Positions 5,176 through 6,821 of a stretch of DNA of 6,821 nucleotides are shown one piece after another. Position numbers and translations under genes: made by a program. How positions within the stretch are numbered: the first letter of the stretch is position 1; each line of letters starts with the position of its first letter. The stretch comes from a bacterium (GTDB taxonomy: Bacteria > Bipolaricaulota > Bipolaricaulia > UBA7950 > UBA9294): positions 1 to 6,821 of the forward strand of contig DAOVHV010000057.1 of assembly GCA_030671645.1 (NCBI GenBank), read 5' to 3'. The notes beneath the pieces were generated by a model. That model was not told where the DNA came from and ran no database searches. It saw only the letters and a list, made by a program, of their open reading frames with translations.

Positions 5176-6028
5176 TTTGAAGTTGCTCCTTGAATTGCTC
5201 GATAGCAAGTTTCATATCCACCACGATGGAACTGGTCGACGTGTCTCGCGCCTTCGAGCCGAGCGTGTTGACTTCACGAAGCATTTCCTGGCTGAGGAAA
5301 TCGAGTTCCTTTCCGATCGGAGAATCGTTTCCTAGAACTTGGCTGGCCCGTATTAGGTGCGTTTCCAGACGAACGATTTCTTCCTGCACATCGAACCGAT
5401 CGGACAGCAAGACGATTTCGGACTCTATCCTCGATGGATCCAACTTGAGTTGCAGAGCATCGACCTTCTCACTTAGCCGGTTCTTGATCTCAGCCAGCAC
5501 CTCTGGGAGTCGATCCTTTACCCGGTCTAATGAGACTCTAATCTTGGCGATGATTGCATCGAGCTCGGACCCAAGTTCGCTTCCTTCTCTCCCCCGCCCA
5601 GCGACCGCTTCTTCGATGGCCGCAGTGAGGGCGCGCTCCAAGACCTGCCAAAGCTCTTCATCCTCGGCATGCAAAGGTTGCAGCCCTCCGGCGCGGCTGA
5701 GATCTTCCAGTGTCGGGGATTCCTCGATCTTCAGCAACAGCTGAATGTCCAACAGTTCTCGGTAAATGCTTTGAGCGACCACGCGATCCAGCGGGTTGTC
5801 ATTGCCTCCGGCGCCGACATGGTTGACACCGATCCATATACTGATCTCGCCACGGGAGAACGCTTCCTTCAGCCGAGCTTCGATACGCGAAAGCAGCTGT
5901 GGATGATCGTTGAACGAGCGGATGCGCGTCGACAGGAAACGATGGTTGAGCGAGCGGATACTAACCTCAACCCTCCAATCCTTTCCCTCGGCCGAACCGA
6001 CTCCAAATCCGGTCATGCTCTTAACCAT
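5165..6028 (-). CDS. yicC: YicC-family endoribonuclease
   Basis: A 287-residue YicC-family protein, the same length as E. coli YicC, a cytosolic endoribonuclease. It begins with the hallmark SMTGFG (4-9) followed by EVSIRSLNHRFL (21-32), the N-terminal YicC domain. It ends with the hallmark C-terminal domain, FLSQEMLREVNTLGSKARD and a final EQLQNVE. The middle is rich in Glu, Arg and Leu and is probably helical. The start is the ATG at 6026-6028: it matches the family N-terminus and has AAAGGAG (6033-6039, minus strand) 4 bases upstream. A longer frame to 6058 adds ten unrelated residues. It overlaps the MEMO gene by 8 bases and gmk by 11, so the three are likely one operon. The yicC-gmk pairing is widespread in bacteria. 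Confidence 0.94.
   Translation of the reverse strand: MVKSMTGFGVGSAEGKDWRVEVSIRSLNHRFLSTRIRSFNDHPQLLSRIEARLKEAFSRGEISIWIGVNHVGAGGNDNPLDRVVAQSIYRELLDIQLLLKIEESPTLEDLSRAGGLQPLHAEDEELWQVLERALTAAIEEAVAGRGREGSELGSELDAIIAKIRVSLDRVKDRLPEVLAEIKNRLSEKVDALQLKLDPSRIESEIVLLSDRFDVQEEIVRLETHLIRASQVLGNDSPIGKELDFLSQEMLREVNTLGSKARDTSTSSIVVDMKLAIEQFKEQLQNVE
5186..5191 (-). promoter_or_regulatory. Ribosome binding site choosing the gmk start
   Basis: AAGGAG on the minus strand sits 10 bases before the ATG at 5175, inside the yicC 3' end. It favours this start over the in-frame ATG at 5208, which has only GTGGTGG nearby. Confidence 0.7.
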
Positions 6029-6821
6029 AATTCTCCTTTGCCAACAACACGGAAGCATATCCTACAACGGAACTTAGATCTCCAGTGACATCTCCGGAGG
6101 TGGCATAAGCCACCACTCGGGTTGCAGCCAATCCCGTTTGCTTTGCCACCGCCATCAGCAATTCGATGGCTCCGGCTCCGCAAATGGTCAGTCGCTCGTT
6201 GCGACACAACCGATGAAATCCGGGAACGTCCAGCGCGAGAATTCGATCCAACGCCTTTCTATCTATCGAACGAGCCACGTCGTCGGGCTGGTAGTGCGTG
6301 AAGTCGGAGCTGGCGATGATGAGAGCCTTTCGGTCTCCGAGAGCCTGCACGAGCGCTGTCGCTGCATCCTGAATCTCATCTAACGATGCAGAGCTGATGC
6401 AGATGGGAACGATGGAGGTTTCGGTTCCCCACAGATGTTGGATGAGCGGTAGCTGCACCTCAATCGAATGCTCGCGTGCAAACGGAGCTTCCGCTTGACG
6501 GAATCCTGCGGATACCAAGCATGACACCGCCTCTGCGTCAACGGGCGATCGACCGAGCGGTGTCGTCCAGGCCGTATGAGGAGACAGTGAGAGCCAGGGG
6601 CCGATCCCCGTGTGGCTGGCTCCCAAGATCACAATTACCTCGGGGTTGCCATGTCTTGCAACTTCCTGAAAACCGGCGGCGGCGACACCACCCGAGTAGA
6701 CGTAGCCGGCATGAGGAACGATGAGTCCAATTGACGATGCCAGTAACTCTTGCCCTCTCGACGTCTCGTCAACCAAGAAGCCTTCAATCTGGCCACGTAG
6801 TTGATCTGCCCGGCTCGGGTA
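6021..6821 (-). CDS. MEMO-family protein (AmmeMemoRadiSam protein B-like), N-terminus cut by window edge
   Basis: 266 residues are visible. The first ones, YPSRADQLRGQIEGFL, match the start of MEMO proteins just after their usual PAVAGxF-Y-P segment, so only some 10-25 residues lie beyond the window. The frame reads through a TTG near 6776 that could be mistaken for a start. Family marks are IVPHAGYVYSG (His37 of the visible part), LGASHTG (His70), HSIEVQLP (His118), SSDFTHY (171-177) and CGAGAIELLM (Cys214). The His/His/Cys set corresponds to metal-ligand positions in human MEMO1. Bacterial members are often encoded with AMMECR1 and a radical SAM protein in the AmmeMemoRadiSam system, whose biochemical role is not settled; those partners are not visible here. 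The stop overlaps the yicC start by 8 bases, so MEMO is upstream in the yicC-gmk operon. Confidence 0.92.
   Translation of the reverse strand, partial: YPSRADQLRGQIEGFLVDETSRGQELLASSIGLIVPHAGYVYSGGVAAAGFQEVARHGNPEVIVILGASHTGIGPWLSLSPHTAWTTPLGRSPVDAEAVSCLVSAGFRQAEAPFAREHSIEVQLPLIQHLWGTETSIVPICISSASLDEIQDAATALVQALGDRKALIIASSDFTHYQPDDVARSIDRKALDRILALDVPGFHRLCRNERLTICGAGAIELLMAVAKQTGLAATRVVAYATSGDVTGDLSSVVGYASVLLAKENYG
6033..6039 (-). promoter_or_regulatory. Ribosome binding site choosing the yicC start
   Basis: AAAGGAG on the minus strand lies 4 bases before the ATG at 6028 and agrees with the family N-terminus (MVKSMTGFG). It lies within the MEMO coding end. Confidence 0.8.

Noticed and set aside
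5190..5744. A 184-residue plus-strand ORF opposite yicC
   Set aside because: It is rich in Ser and Arg, as expected from antisense of a Glu/Leu-rich gene, and yicC is certain on the other strand.

Overview
The window holds ordinary chromosomal housekeeping genes from a bacterium of moderate, slightly GC-rich composition. It uses the non-mevalonate (MEP) isoprenoid route (ispE) and has a six-domain ribosomal protein S1. A long S1, an HU/IHF-type protein, a MEMO-family protein and a YicC/Gmk pair fit an uncultured or poorly sampled Gram-negative-like lineage (for example around the FCB group or a candidate phylum). That placement is inference with low confidence. No mobile elements, CRISPR arrays, tRNAs or rRNAs were seen.

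The left two thirds (1-4489) is one plus-strand gene train: the 3' end of an amidohydrolase resembling imidazolonepropionase, then ispE, cmk, plsC, rpsA and an HU/IHF gene. The first three junctions overlap (4, 4 and 29 bases), which suggests one translationally coupled message. plsC and rpsA are separated by 92 bases. That gap carries a 14-bp perfect inverted repeat, an extended -10-like element, and a possible 22-codon TTG-started leader ORF with a strong Shine-Dalgarno. The leader ORF ends 3 bases before the S1 start. This gap is the least explained part of the window.

The right third (4564-6821) is a minus-strand train read toward the first: a MEMO-family protein (N-terminus cut by the window edge), yicC and gmk, again with short overlaps (8 and 11 bases). 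The two trains converge on a 74-base gap containing a hairpin that probably ends transcription, mostly for the minus strand.

Functionally the plus train mixes isoprenoid precursor synthesis (IspE), CMP/dCMP phosphorylation (Cmk), phosphatidic acid synthesis (PlsC), translation (S1) and nucleoid architecture (HU). The cmk-plsC-rpsA order is a recurrent bacterial arrangement. The minus train pairs GMP phosphorylation (Gmk) with the YicC endoribonuclease family, also a recurrent pair, plus MEMO, whose bacterial role is unsettled. I see no clearly novel multi-gene system. The best leads are the rpsA leader, the basic/acidic S1 tail, and unusual residues in the Gmk active site.
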